A stretch of DNA of 64,000 nucleotides from 2-01-FULL-39-33 sp964361645 (GCA_964361645.1 CAYIBK010000001.1:1-64000), one strand, 5' to 3'; counted from the first letter of the stretch, positions 7,891-16,852 are shown. A program made the numbers and translations. The notes: generated by a model not told the origin, from the letters alone.

Positions 7891-8994
7891 ATGCCGAAAT
7901 TAAATCTTTATCGCAATATTTCTGTTACTTTTATTGTTTTCATAATTGTGCTTCTGGTTGCTATTTTTTTGTTTCTTTCCAGTAAAGCCACTATAATCAT
8001 CACTCCTAATCCGCAAAAAATAAACCTTAGTTTTAATTTAGAAGTTAAGGCAGAGCCCACGGCTGAAGAATTATCAGCCCAAGATATGGTGGCTGGTAAA
8101 ATTGAAACTTACATCAAAACTGGCAGTTTAGTTGCTGATGTTTTAAGCACTCAAACAGTTGATTCTGGAATTGTCGGCCAGGTAAAAATTGTCAATGAAA
8201 GTAATAAAGATCAAGCTCTGGTGAAGACTACCCAACTTCAAGCGGAAAATGGCGTGATTGTCAGAACTAATGATAATTTGGTAGTTCCAGCCAGTAGCAG
8301 TGTTAATGTTTCTGTAGTGGCCAAAGAGCCGACTGATTTTAAAGATATTGATCCTGGTAAATTAGTAATCATAAAATTAAATCCGGCATTGCAAGATAAA
8401 ATTTATGCCATGGCTAGCAAAACATTAAATAATGATCCTCAAGAAGTCAAGGTTATAGCCGCAAGTGATATTGAAAGAGCTAAGGATCAATTAAGCCAAC
8501 GGCTAATTGAAGAAATCAAAACAGAAAAGAATATTCCATCTAATAGTGGTTTATTAAGTCGGATTAAGAGTTTTAAGGTAAATAAAAAAATAGGCGATGA
8601 GGCCGAAGGCTTTAATCTGGAAATGGAAGTGGAAGTTGAGGCTCTAAAAGTTAATGATAATCAATTAGCTAATTTAATTCTTAAGAAAGTCGCCAATTTA
8701 AATCTGTCAGGCTTAACAGTGGGCCAAGTTAATATTAGCGATGTTGAATATACCATCATTGAAGATGATTTAGATGGCAGTGTTTTGGCGAAAATCAATT
8801 ATTCTCTTTTAGCCATTATTGATCAGGACAATTCTTTACTTAGTAAATCCGGTTTGGTTGGAAAAAAGATAAAAGATGTCGAGGAATTATTATCTAATCA
8901 GGAAGTTATAAAAGAGGCGGAAATTCTAGTCTCCCCCTATTGGACCAAAAATATGCCCAAACAGGAATCAAAAATAAATATAATCATCAAATGA
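7891..8994 (+). CDS. membrane-anchored protein with large beta-rich extracytoplasmic region
   Basis: 367 aa: short basic N-terminus, TM helix at about 10-30, then about 335 residues outside. The segment ATIIITPNPQKINLSF right after the membrane, the following GQVKIVNES...LVKTTQL...GVIVRT...VPASSSVNVSV pattern and a helical KVIAASDIERAKDQLSQRL segment resemble CPR proteins that are sometimes annotated as baseplate-J-like. I could not verify that relationship. It has its own promoter and is followed 4 bp later by a very small TM protein, suggesting that the two are co-expressed. No enzymatic motif is seen. Confidence 0.65.
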   Translation: MPKLNLYRNISVTFIVFIIVLLVAIFLFLSSKATIIITPNPQKINLSFNLEVKAEPTAEELSAQDMVAGKIETYIKTGSLVADVLSTQTVDSGIVGQVKIVNESNKDQALVKTTQLQAENGVIVRTNDNLVVPASSSVNVSVVAKEPTDFKDIDPGKLVIIKLNPALQDKIYAMASKTLNNDPQEVKVIAASDIERAKDQLSQRLIEEIKTEKNIPSNSGLLSRIKSFKVNKKIGDEAEGFNLEMEVEVEALKVNDNQLANLILKKVANLNLSGLTVGQVNISDVEYTIIEDDLDGSVLAKINYSLLAIIDQDNSLLSKSGLVGKKIKDVEELLSNQEVIKEAEILVSPYWTKNMPKQESKINIIIK

Positions 8995-8998
8995 TTTT

Positions 8999-9130
8999 AT
9001 GGCTGAAACTAAAACTCAAACAAAAATCAAAACTCAATCTAGGGCTGTAAGAATCGCCGGCATGACCAGCTTAATTATTTTAGGTGGCGTGCTGATAGGG
9101 TTTTTTATGGCTCTTATATATGTTAAATAA
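8999..9130 (+). CDS. 43-aa single-TM protein
   Basis: This small ORF is too short for usual cut-offs. It begins at the ATG at 8999, 4 bp after the previous stop, and encodes 43 aa: a Lys/Thr/Gln-rich, positively charged N-terminus (residues 1-19) followed by one hydrophobic helix (about 22-41). The start is made of near-repetitive AAACTAAAACTCAAAC-type DNA. Tight coupling to the upstream gene and a well-formed positive-inside TM make it plausible, but there is no homology evidence. Confidence 0.5.
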   Translation: MAETKTQTKIKTQSRAVRIAGMTSLIILGGVLIGFFMALIYVK

Positions 9131-9143
9131 TAATTATTAATTT

Positions 9144-10319
9144 ATGAAAAAACAATTTTATTTGTTTTCTATCATAGCTCTTTTTTTAGGTTTAGTTTTG
9201 GCATTTAATGTGGCTTTGGCCCAAGAATCAGCCAACACCAATAGCAATACTAATACTTCTTTAGAAACTGAAAATCAAAATATAAATGCCAGCGACCTGG
9301 GTATTAGTGATCCGAAGATTTTACCCGATAGCCCCTGGTATGGATTAAAAAAGTTTTGGGAAGACATTAAAGATGCTTTTACCTTTAATCCGATTATCAA
9401 AGCGGAAAACAGTCTAGCCCGAGCCAGTGAAAGATTAATCGAAATCCAGAAATTAGTTGATGAAGGTAAAATAAAAGACGCTGATAAAGCTATTAGCCGA
9501 TACCAAAAACAGATTGACAAAATAAAAGAGAGGATTGCCAAATTAACCGATATCCAATCTGATAAAGCCGAAAAATTCTTGGATAAATTTGCTGAATACC
9601 AAATAAAGCATCGATTAATTTTAGAGAAAATAGAAATATCCTCTGCTACTCCAGAGGAGATTAAAATAGCCAAAGAAAAGGCTCTTAGTGTTTTAAGCGA
9701 TGCCTTGTCCAAAACTGATAATGAGAAACTTCAAGCCAGATTAGAAAAGGCCATAGCTAAAATAGAAGGCAGTGATTTGAAACAGTTTAAGAATTTGGAA
9801 GTTTTAAAAGCCTTAGAGGATAAAGTGCCAGAAAATGCTAAGTCGGCGATTTTAAAAGCCCAAGCCAATGCCCTAAAAAGATTGAAAGACGATATCAATG
9901 AGTTGCCAGAGGAATTAAGGCCAGATCGGATTGATAAATTTTTGGAAAAAATAAGAGGTGATAAGTCTAAATATTTGGAGATTTTAGATGAACTAATAGC
10001 TAATGATAATTTGTCGCCAGAGGTAATTGCCCGGCTTCAGGCAATAAAATTGAAAATCCAAGAGAGAATAAATAACCAGGATGAATCAGATCAAGAAGAT
10101 GATAATGGAGATAGATCAGATTGTGCTTGCGCTAAAATCTACATTCCTGTTTGCGGATCAGATGGTGAAACTTATGGTAATGATTGCGAAGCAAAATGTA
10201 AGAATGTCACCGTGGCTTACTCAGGCAAATGTAAAGATGATGATAACTCTAATGACAATAGCAATGAAAATGATAACGATAATGAGAATGAGAATCGCAA
10301 TGAAAATTCAGGCAGATAA
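9144..10319 (+). CDS. secreted DUF5667-like protein with C-terminal Kazal domain
   Basis: 391 aa. Residues 1-26 form a signal peptide ending ALA-Q. A short Asn/Thr linker is followed by the DUF5667-type block (ILPDSPWYGLKKFWEDIKDAF, about 58-130) and long amphipathic helices with coiled-coil character to about 320. Residues 327-363 form a Kazal-type serine protease inhibitor motif: CAC, then PVCGSD, TYGNDC, AKC and SGKC with the expected spacing of six cysteines. The protein ends in an Asn/Asp/Glu-rich tail. Kazal domains bind serine proteases as canonical inhibitors or act as structural modules, so a surface protease-inhibiting role is inferred. A terminator follows at 10351. Confidence 0.8.
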   Translation: MKKQFYLFSIIALFLGLVLAFNVALAQESANTNSNTNTSLETENQNINASDLGISDPKILPDSPWYGLKKFWEDIKDAFTFNPIIKAENSLARASERLIEIQKLVDEGKIKDADKAISRYQKQIDKIKERIAKLTDIQSDKAEKFLDKFAEYQIKHRLILEKIEISSATPEEIKIAKEKALSVLSDALSKTDNEKLQARLEKAIAKIEGSDLKQFKNLEVLKALEDKVPENAKSAILKAQANALKRLKDDINELPEELRPDRIDKFLEKIRGDKSKYLEILDELIANDNLSPEVIARLQAIKLKIQERINNQDESDQEDDNGDRSDCACAKIYIPVCGSDGETYGNDCEAKCKNVTVAYSGKCKDDDNSNDNSNENDNDNENENRNENSGR

Positions 10320-10350
10320 GGTATAAGATAATTTACTGTTTTAAGTAAAG

Positions 10351-10377
10351 CCACTCTTGAAAGAGAGTGGTTTTTTT
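10351..10377 (+). terminator. intrinsic terminator after the Kazal protein
   Basis: A 7-bp stem CCACTCT / AGAGTGG with a 6-nt loop, followed by seven T. It ends the transcript before miaB. Confidence 0.85.
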
Positions 10378-10391
10378 GTTAAGATTATTTT

Positions 10392-11675
10392 ATGTCTAAA
10401 AAATATTTTATCTTGGTACTGGGCTGTCAGATGAATATTTCTGATGCCGAAAAAATAGAAACTATTTTATCTGATTTGGGATATCTTAAAACTAATGATG
10501 AAGCTTCGGCTGATTTAATTGTGGCAGTGGCTTGTTCTGTTAAACAACACGCCATTGATCGAGTTTACGGCAAAGCTCATAATTGGCAAAAAAGAAGGCA
10601 AGCCGGAAAATTATTTACTATTTTAACCGGCTGTGTTTTGGCGAAAGACAAAAAGAAAATGGCTGAAATATTTGATTTGGTTTTAGAAGTTAAAGATATC
10701 AATCAGATACCGAAAAAATTAACCAACTTGAAAATAATTGATATGGGAGATTATTTTCATATCAAGCCAAAACATAATTCTAATTTTCAGGCTTATGTGC
10801 CAATTATGACCGGTTGTAATAATTTTTGCACTTTTTGCGTGGTGCCCTATACTCGGGGGAAAGAAATTTGTCGCCCAGCTGAAGAGATTATAGGGGAATG
10901 CCGTGATTTGATAAAATCAGGTTACAAGGAAATAACTCTTTTGGGCCAGAATGTCAATTCTTATATTTCTCCCCTTGTTCGAGGGGGAGCCAAGGGGGGG
11001 TGGGATTTTTCTAAACTACTTTCTGCTCTTGATAAAATAAAAGGTGATTACTGGTTAAGATTTTTAAGCAGTAATCCGCAAGATTTTTCTGATAGTTTGA
11101 TTAAAGTTATGTCTGATGGCCAGCATATTACACCCTATCTTCATTTTGCTATTCAATCTGGTGATGACGATATTTTAAAAAAAATGAATCGGCGACATAG
11201 TGTGGTTCAATATCTTAAAATAATCAAATCAGCCAGAAAAGCTATACCCAATCTGATGGTTTCTACTGATATTATCGTGGGTTTTCCCACCGAGACTAAA
11301 AAACAATTTAATAATTCTTTAAAAATTGCCAAATTCATCGGCTATGATATGATTTACATCGGCAAGTATTCTCATAGGACTGGCACAGTCGCGGCTAAAA
11401 TTTTTAAGGATAATATTTCTAAGATAGAAAAATCCAGACGAGAAAAAGAGCTAAATAAGGTTTTGATTAAAACCGCTTTAAAAAATAACCAGAAATATAT
11501 TGGCCGGGTGGTTAAAGTATTAGTGGAAGGCAGTAAGAGGGGAAAATATTACGGCAAAACCGATACTTTTAAAACCGTAATTTTTACCAGCGAAGATGAT
11601 CTCATCGGCCAATTTGCGGAGGTTAAAATTAATAAAGTTAGTAGTTGGGGGTTATTTGGAGAAATTAGGAAATAG
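10392..11675 (+). CDS. miaB: tRNA-2-methylthio-N6-dimethylallyladenosine synthase MiaB
   Basis: Radical SAM methylthiotransferase that converts i6A37 to ms2i6A37 in tRNAs reading UNN codons. 427 aa. Three N-terminal Fe-S cysteines are at residues 12 (LGCQMN), 48 (VACSVK) and 81 (LTGCV). The radical SAM CxxxCxxC is C142, C146, C149 (GCNNFCTFCVVPYTRG). The C-terminal TRAM domain includes VKVLVEG and the closing SSWGLFGEI. The second cysteine motif lacks the usual NTC context. A peptide around residues 193-206 (SPLVRGGAKGGW) is encoded by a GC-rich palindromic repeat at about 10969-11003 and looks like an in-frame insertion. Its partner enzyme, miaA, lies 2 kb downstream. Confidence 0.93.
   Translation: MSKKYFILVLGCQMNISDAEKIETILSDLGYLKTNDEASADLIVAVACSVKQHAIDRVYGKAHNWQKRRQAGKLFTILTGCVLAKDKKKMAEIFDLVLEVKDINQIPKKLTNLKIIDMGDYFHIKPKHNSNFQAYVPIMTGCNNFCTFCVVPYTRGKEICRPAEEIIGECRDLIKSGYKEITLLGQNVNSYISPLVRGGAKGGWDFSKLLSALDKIKGDYWLRFLSSNPQDFSDSLIKVMSDGQHITPYLHFAIQSGDDDILKKMNRRHSVVQYLKIIKSARKAIPNLMVSTDIIVGFPTETKKQFNNSLKIAKFIGYDMIYIGKYSHRTGTVAAKIFKDNISKIEKSRREKELNKVLIKTALKNNQKYIGRVVKVLVEGSKRGKYYGKTDTFKTVIFTSEDDLIGQFAEVKINKVSSWGLFGEIRK
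10969..11003 (+). repeat. GC-rich palindromic element inside miaB
   Basis: CCCCTTGTTCGAGGGG followed by a CCAAGGGGGG stretch stands out from the AT-rich coding sequence. It encodes PLVRGGAKGGW in frame. Similar C-run/G-run elements occur at 36229-36270, 42627-42695 and 45851-45888. Confidence 0.6.
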
Positions 11676-11733
11676 TCGATATAAATCTAAGAAATTATTT
11701 TGTTAATTGTTATTGTGAGTCTATCAATATTCT

Positions 11734-11821
11734 GTCATTGCGAAGGAGCTCAAGCGATTGAAGCAATTCCATGTTTATATTAAATGAGATTGCTTCGTTC
11801 GCTATACTCCCTCGCAATGAC
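11734..11821. repeat. GTCATTGCGA palindromic element, copy 1
   Basis: Begins GTCATTGCGA and ends TCGCAATGAC, with an internal AAGCAATTCC / GAGATTGCTTCG pair, so the whole element folds into one long imperfect hairpin. It lies in the 320-bp gap after miaB. No ORF is present in it. Confidence 0.85.
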
Positions 11822-11902
11822 AATTTATAAACATAATTAAAAACAATAATTTAGCTAAATTAAGATGTTTTTTGTGCTCAAAAATTAAGATATTGACAGA
11901 TA

Positions 11903-11931
11903 TTGACAGAATAGTGTATATGTGATATAAC
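11903..11931 (+). promoter_or_regulatory. promoter of the orphan gene at 12044
   Basis: TTGACA (11903-11908) and TATAAC (11926-11931) with a 17-nt spacer. A second TTGACA lies 10 nt upstream in a direct repeat (TATTGACAGA twice). The spacer ends TATATGTGA, identical to that of the promoter at 90-118. Confidence 0.7.
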
Positions 11932-12043
11932 TATAACGATTGATGCTGGGTGTACTGGCATTGTCACAAAACCCTAAAGCTGACTACGGCACGCTATGGC
12001 ACTAACCAAGCGAACAAACCGAGCGGCAACAAGGAGAGGGTCC

Positions 12044-12760
12044 ATGGATGTGAAAGTTCGAGTGTACCTTAAAAGTGAAATCATGGAAGATCCAAAATTT
12101 ATGGCCAAGCACCACTCGGATAAGCGTGGTCATGATGTGGCGTATTTTTTTAATGACCTGCGCATTCACTTTAGTGATGGCTGTTTTTATATGGATACCA
12201 TAGGTGGTCAAGTACCGGAAGCGCTCAAATCATTTATGAGCGGCAAGTACTCCATTCACGACTACTATCTTCCTGGTTTCCGCCATGGCGGATTATATCG
12301 CGATGCACGGTTTGACCAGACCGAAGCGCAAGTTAAGCAGTGCAATACATCTCAACCTCAAGGAAGTGATTGTTATAATATCGAGATCGATGGCACAGAT
12401 CTGGAGCATGTGCTTGGCTTGTACCATGCGATCCTTAATGACGAACTGTTGCCGGTTTCTGTCGGCAAGTCTCCGGTTCAGATCATTGAGGAGTTGAAGG
12501 CTAATCTTCTCAATAGTGAACGCGAAATTTTCGAGCTTACAAACAAGGTTGCAGTACTGGAAAATCAACTTGATACTGCAGACAAGACGATTGATTCTAT
12601 GAGGGAGGAAATGTCTCTTGTCCAAGAAATCAAGCGAGCCCAACTTGAGAAGGCCCAGGCCCAGCTTCAAGCATCCGAGGTTAAGATAGCGTTGCTATCG
12701 AAGGATTTGGCCGAGGCCAAGAAGCCGTGGCATGAGAAGCTCCGTTATTGGTACAGCTAA
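12044..12760 (+). CDS. orphan protein with C-terminal coiled coil, unknown function
   Basis: 238 aa. The ATG at 12044 is chosen over the upstream in-frame ATG at 11996 because AAGGAG (12031-12036) lies 7 nt before it, the clearest Shine-Dalgarno in the window. The N-terminal half (about 1-130) is a mixed alpha/beta domain with many His, Asp and Tyr residues (KHHSDKRGHDVAYFF, GFRHGGLYRDARF). The C-terminal half (about 140-230) is a long heptad-bearing coiled coil, closing with KKPWHEKLRYWYS. There is no signal peptide. Its codon use is richer in G and C than its neighbours. It is transcribed alone, from its own promoter to a strong terminator, between repeat-rich spacers. The family is not recognised; recent transfer or unusual selection are both possible. 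Confidence 0.75.
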   Translation: MDVKVRVYLKSEIMEDPKFMAKHHSDKRGHDVAYFFNDLRIHFSDGCFYMDTIGGQVPEALKSFMSGKYSIHDYYLPGFRHGGLYRDARFDQTEAQVKQCNTSQPQGSDCYNIEIDGTDLEHVLGLYHAILNDELLPVSVGKSPVQIIEELKANLLNSEREIFELTNKVAVLENQLDTADKTIDSMREEMSLVQEIKRAQLEKAQAQLQASEVKIALLSKDLAEAKKPWHEKLRYWYS

Positions 12761-12778
12761 TTAGTAGTGCACCTTAGT

Positions 12779-12820
12779 AACCATCGTAATGTCGTGAAGA
12801 CATAACGATGGTTCTTTTTT
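12779..12820 (+). terminator. intrinsic terminator of the 12044 gene
   Basis: AACCATCGT (12779-12787) pairs with ACGATGGTT (12805-12813), with an additional inner ATGTC/GACAT pairing, followed by CTTTTTTT. It is a long, strong hairpin. Confidence 0.9.
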
Positions 12821-12868
12821 TACTTTTTTATATTTAATTTATTTATTTTTTTGTCATCCGACTGTAGT

Positions 12869-13033
12869 GGATCTTATTGATAGTTTATAAAAATAACCAA
12901 GCGACAATTGAAAAATTTAATGCTTCAAATACATTGTCATTGCGAGGGACGAAGCAATCCCATGTTTATATTAAATGAGATTGCTTCGCTTCACTTTGTT
13001 TCGCTCGCAATGACACTTAATCTAAATTTTTCA
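12869..13033. repeat. 165-bp direct repeat, copy A, containing palindromic element copy 2
   Basis: Identical over 165 bp to 13360-13524, with a 491-bp offset. Positions 12936-13014 are a GTCATTGCGA element; the rest is a flank that was duplicated with it. No ORF is present. Confidence 0.9.
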
Positions 13034-13359
13034 TATGCTCGAATTATTTTATTAATAAACAGGCAGCCTTGAAATAATTTTGTTATAAAACAGGCTAAAA
13101 TTGAGCGTTATTTTTATGTCTTATAAAAATAAACCTGCCTGCCGGCAGACAGGTTTCAATCTGTTTGAGCTATTTTCGTCTTATTTAAAATAATAGAAAA
13201 TAGCGAGTTTTGAAATTAGCGATAATTTTAGGCTTATTTTTAAAAATTATTTCACCAGCTGCGATTTCCTGCCTGCCGGCAGGCAGGTTTGGCTTCGCCA
13301 GACGCTCGTCAGCATTCGCCCTCAACCTGATTTATAACGGCTCGGTCATTATGCTGGCA
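13034..13359. other. spacer between the two 165-bp repeats
   Basis: No gene was found in this stretch. It carries two palindromes of the CCTGCCTGCCGGCAG family: 13131-13156 (26 bp with one mismatched pair) and 13268-13287 (perfect, 20 bp). It also holds a more GC-rich block at 13288-13359 (GGCTTCGCCAGACGCTCGTC onward) that looks like part of another dispersed repeat. I found no promoter or tRNA. Confidence 0.6.
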
Positions 13360-13524
13360 GGATCTTATTGATAGTTTATAAAAATAACCAAGCGACAATT
13401 GAAAAATTTAATGCTTCAAATACATTGTCATTGCGAGGGACGAAGCAATCCCATGTTTATATTAAATGAGATTGCTTCGCTTCACTTTGTTTCGCTCGCA
13501 ATGACACTTAATCTAAATTTTTCA
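13360..13524. repeat. 165-bp direct repeat, copy B, containing palindromic element copy 3
   Basis: Exact copy of 12869-13033. The GTCATTGCGA element occupies 13427-13505. The absence of any difference implies recent duplication or gene conversion. Confidence 0.9.
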
Positions 13525-13688
13525 CTGTCGCGAGTTTTAGTGAAACCTTTTGCGGTCAAAAGGTTTTTAAAAGATTAATAGAGGAATATTTAAAGATATC
13601 AAAATAACTTTAAAAACTAAAGATTGGGATTTAATTTAATAGTCTTCTTTGCCAAAATCAAAAAAATCATCTATGATTCAATTAAATT

Positions 13689-14624
13689 ATGGATAAAGTA
13701 GAAAACCAAAAATTAATTGTCATCTTGGGCCCCACAGCTTGCGGTAAAACCAAAATCGCCGTCAGGCTGGCTGCTAAATACCAAGGTGAGATTATCTCGG
13801 CTGATTCCAGACAGGTTTATCGCGGGATGGATATTGGCACGGGCAAAGATTTAAAATATTATCAAATAGGCCGAAAAAAAATACCATATCATTTGATTGA
13901 TGTGGCTAGTCCCCAAACTGATTTTAATGTGGCTAAATATCAGAAGTTAGCTTATAAATCTATTGCTGATATTTTGCATAGAGATAAAATTCCCTTTTTA
14001 GTCGGCGGCAGTGGCTTATATATTGATGCGGTGGCCCGTGGTTATGTTTTTTCATCTTTGACTAAAAAAACTCAAAACTCAAAACTAAAAACTCAAAACT
14101 TAAGAAAAAAGTTTAATAAATTGTCACTTAAGCAATTATTATCACAGTTAAAAAAAGTAGATCCTAAAACTTATCAGATAATAGATAAAAAAAATACCAG
14201 GCGAGTGCAAAGAGCACTGGAGATTTATTTTACTACTGGGTTACCAAAATCCCAACAGCTTGAATTTAAAAAACCAGCTTATAATATTTTGTTTCTGGGC
14301 GTAAAATTTCCACTGGAAAAAATTTATCAGAAAATAGATCGTCGTTTAGAGAGCAGATTACAAGAGGGGATGATAAGTGAAGTTAAAAAACTGAAGAAAG
14401 GCGGAGTCAGCTGGAAAAGACTAGAGGGTTTCGGTTTGGAATACCGCTATTTATCCAGATATCTAAGGGGGGAGATAAATTATTCTGAGATGACTAGTCA
14501 GCTTAAAAATGCTATTCATCATTTTGCTAAGAGGCAATTGACATGGTTTAAAAGAAATAAAGATATCATTTGGGTTGATAATCTAAAAAATGCTGACCAA
14601 GTTGTAAAAAATTTTTTAAACTAA
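13689..14624 (+). CDS. miaA: tRNA dimethylallyltransferase MiaA
   Basis: Transfers the dimethylallyl group from DMAPP to A37 of tRNAs reading UNN codons; MiaB then methylthiolates the product. 311 aa. P-loop GPTACGKT at residues 14-21 (Cys replaces the usual Ser), the ISADSRQVYRGMDIGTGK substrate loop, DVASPQTDFNVAKY, VGGSGLYIDAV, the DxKNTRRVQRALEI helix and the QLTWFKRNKDIIWVD end are all present. About 13 residues near 127-139 (KTQNSKLKTQNLR) are encoded by a 7-nt repeat array at 14069-14103 and sit in a loop where length variation should be tolerated. The DMAPP source is not in this window. Confidence 0.95.
   Translation: MDKVENQKLIVILGPTACGKTKIAVRLAAKYQGEIISADSRQVYRGMDIGTGKDLKYYQIGRKKIPYHLIDVASPQTDFNVAKYQKLAYKSIADILHRDKIPFLVGGSGLYIDAVARGYVFSSLTKKTQNSKLKTQNLRKKFNKLSLKQLLSQLKKVDPKTYQIIDKKNTRRVQRALEIYFTTGLPKSQQLEFKKPAYNILFLGVKFPLEKIYQKIDRRLESRLQEGMISEVKKLKKGGVSWKRLEGFGLEYRYLSRYLRGEINYSEMTSQLKNAIHHFAKRQLTWFKRNKDIIWVDNLKNADQVVKNFLN
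14069..14103 (+). repeat. heptamer array inside miaA
   Basis: Five 7-nt units in a coding sequence: AACTCAA, AACTCAA, AACTAAA, AACTCAA, AACTTAA. 7 is not a multiple of 3, so the peptide cycles through frames (KTQNSKLKTQN). Confidence 0.85.
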
Positions 14625-14654
14625 AAATACCTCGATAACTATCGGGGTATTTTT
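14623..14654 (+). terminator. terminator of miaA
   Basis: AAAAATACCTCGAT / ATCGGGGTATTTTT with a 4-nt loop and closing T-run. Near-symmetrical, so it may also stop minus-strand transcription from the gatB side. Confidence 0.85.
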
Positions 14655-14672
14655 ATAGTATTACTTTTTTTC

Positions 14673-15134
14673 TTAAAATCCCAATTTTACTTTCTTGCTC
14701 CCGTCGTTTTTAGGACTGGTGTTTGATGCTTTTTTTGAATATTTTGGATATAGAGTTTTAGATTTATCAATATCTTCTCGTCTTGATTCCCTCATTAATT
14801 CACCCCGTCTTCCGGCTAAATTTTTTCTTTTAATGGCTTCCGATCTGACATATTTATCTACCAATCTATTAGTATCGTTTTTGGTAAAACCCGCCAGATC
14901 GCTTTTAGATAAACTATCAGCTACCTCTTTAGCCTTAGAAATATTCAAATCCTGACCACTAAGTATTTTGGAAGCTGCAGAATAATCATAACCGGATGTT
15001 TGCAAAGCCTTGATTATATTTATCTTATCATCGTTGTTCAAATAACTCACGCCAAGTAAATGCTTATACAAATTAGGCAGTTTTATGGTTTTAGGCGTGT
15101 GTTGTTTAATTAGAGATTGGCGAAATAACGGCAT
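14673..15134 (-). CDS. basic hypothetical protein downstream of gatB
   Basis: 153 aa, no signal or TM segment. The central part (about 25-110) is predicted helical (NNDDKINIIKALQTSGYDYSAASKILSG). The C-terminal 45 residues are strongly basic and low complexity (RRGELMRESRREDIDK, SKKASNTSPK). It starts 4 bp after the gatB stop, so it is translated from the same transcript. The basic tail suggests nucleic-acid or ribosome contact, but that is only an inference. No family is recognised. Confidence 0.65.
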   Translation of the reverse strand: MPLFRQSLIKQHTPKTIKLPNLYKHLLGVSYLNNDDKINIIKALQTSGYDYSAASKILSGQDLNISKAKEVADSLSKSDLAGFTKNDTNRLVDKYVRSEAIKRKNLAGRRGELMRESRREDIDKSKTLYPKYSKKASNTSPKNDGSKKVKLGF

Positions 15135-15138
15135 GGAT

Positions 15139-16665
15139 TTAAGATAATTTTTTCTTTAGAATTTCTTCTATAGTTTGTGGGTTGGCCTTGCCCTTAGTTT
15201 CTTTCATGGCTTGTCCCATTAAAAATTTTAAAGCCACTTCTTTGCCCGCCCGGTAATCATCAACTACTTTTTGGTTGTTGCCTATAATCACCTCGATTAT
15301 TTTTTCTAGTTCCGCTTCGTTATCAACTTGCCCCAGATCTTTTTGTTCCATTATGGTGGTTGGACTATCGCCAGTTTTAAACATAACTTCCAATACTTTT
15401 TGCGCGGCTAAGTTATTTATTCTATGGCTGTATATTAAAGTGATGAATTCAGCAAAATTTTCCGGGGTAATTTTAGAATCTTTAATTGATAACTTATCTT
15501 CGTTTAAATGTTTGAATAATCGGCTGATCAGCCAATTGCTAATTATTTTGGATAACTTTTTGCCTTCTTTAGCCCAAATTTCTTCTTCTGTTCCTTCAGT
15601 TTCTGGCAGTGATACTAGCCAGCCGATTAGTTCTGATATAACTTGCTCAGTATAATTAGCTAAATCCTTGTCGCTGATTATAATTTTAGCATCTTCTGGC
15701 TTTAAATTAAATTGAGTTACAAATCTTTTTAATTTTTTATGAGGCAGTTCTGGCAAAATGCCCGTTAACTCGGTTATTAATTCATCAGCTATTTTAAGTG
15801 GTGGCAAATCTGGTTCTGGAAAATACCGGTAATCAGCAGCTGTTTCTTTAACTCTTTGTGAGAATGTTTTCTGCTTGTTTTCATCCCAGCCTCTAGTTTC
15901 TTGGACTAATTTTTCATCATCTGCTAATGATTTAGTTTGTCGTTTTATTTCATATTCTATAGCTCTTTCCATGGCCCTAAAAGAATTTATATTTTTAAGT
16001 TCGGTTTTTGGGTTTAGCTTATAATCTAAAAGTGGTTTTACTTCCGATCCGTCAATCACAAATTTACCAGCTTCTTGCATGGAAATATTAGCCTCGCATC
16101 TCATCTGTCCCTTTTCCATATCAGCTTCTGATATTTCTAAATATCTTAAAATTTGCTGATACATCTGACAAAAATCCTTGGCCTCTTTAGCTGATTCAAT
16201 TACTGGATCAGTCACTAATTCTATCAGTGGCGTACCGGCTCGGCTTAAATCTACTAAACTCCCACTTTGGCTATGGGCTAACTTGCCCGTATCTTCTTCT
16301 AAATGGATTCTAGTAATGCCAACTTCCTTACCGTCAATTTCTAGTTTGCCATTATAAGTTAGGGGTTGGTCATATTGAGAAATCTGATAACCCTTAGGCA
16401 GATCAGGATAAAAATAATTTTTTCTATCAAATTTGGTATATTTGGCAATTTTACAATCCAGAGCTAAGCCAACTAAAATTGTCCATTTTACAGCCTGCTC
16501 ATTGATAGTGGGGAGCATGCCTGGGTGAGCTAGACAAATTGGGCAAATATTTTTATTGGGTTCTTTTTGCAGTTCATAACCATTTTGGCAGGTACAGAAC
16601 ATCTTGCTCTTGGTTTTTAGTTCAGCGTGGATTTCCATGCCGATGACTGGGATGTATTTGGACAT
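15139..16665 (-). CDS. gatB: aspartyl/glutamyl-tRNA amidotransferase subunit B
   Basis: Catalytic kinase/transamidase subunit of GatCAB, which converts Glu-tRNA(Gln) and Asp-tRNA(Asn) to the amidated forms in the cytoplasm. 508 aa. Family motifs: VIGMEIHAELKTKSKMFC at the start, zinc-site cysteines in CTC and CPICLAHPG, FDRKNYFYPDLPKGYQISQYD, IHLEEDTGKLAHS, DLSRAGTPLIELVTDP and MRCEANIS. The C-terminal helical tail domain ends with FLMGQAMKETKGKANP, which is canonical. gatA and gatC are not adjacent. It is slightly longer than typical, with no insertion that stands out. Confidence 0.96.
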   Translation of the reverse strand: MSKYIPVIGMEIHAELKTKSKMFCTCQNGYELQKEPNKNICPICLAHPGMLPTINEQAVKWTILVGLALDCKIAKYTKFDRKNYFYPDLPKGYQISQYDQPLTYNGKLEIDGKEVGITRIHLEEDTGKLAHSQSGSLVDLSRAGTPLIELVTDPVIESAKEAKDFCQMYQQILRYLEISEADMEKGQMRCEANISMQEAGKFVIDGSEVKPLLDYKLNPKTELKNINSFRAMERAIEYEIKRQTKSLADDEKLVQETRGWDENKQKTFSQRVKETAADYRYFPEPDLPPLKIADELITELTGILPELPHKKLKRFVTQFNLKPEDAKIIISDKDLANYTEQVISELIGWLVSLPETEGTEEEIWAKEGKKLSKIISNWLISRLFKHLNEDKLSIKDSKITPENFAEFITLIYSHRINNLAAQKVLEVMFKTGDSPTTIMEQKDLGQVDNEAELEKIIEVIIGNNQKVVDDYRAGKEVALKFLMGQAMKETKGKANPQTIEEILKKKLS

Positions 16666-16852
16666 AATTTATGGTATTTAATTCCTCCTTATTTTACCCG
16701 AAAATCAGGAGAAAATCAAATAAATTTTCTTTGTTCTTTTCTCGGCTTTGGGGAGTTAAAAGAATGAAAGTAATAGAAAAATATTTTTTTAAAAAATCAA
16801 AAAATATTAAGAAATAGTAGTAAAAAAATAATATCTAAATTTAGCTAATTCA

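Noticed and set aside
13034..13359. tRNA or other stable RNA in the GC-richer spacer
   Set aside because: No cloverleaf, no GGTTCGA-type T-loop and no CCA end were found; the GC-rich parts are short palindromes.
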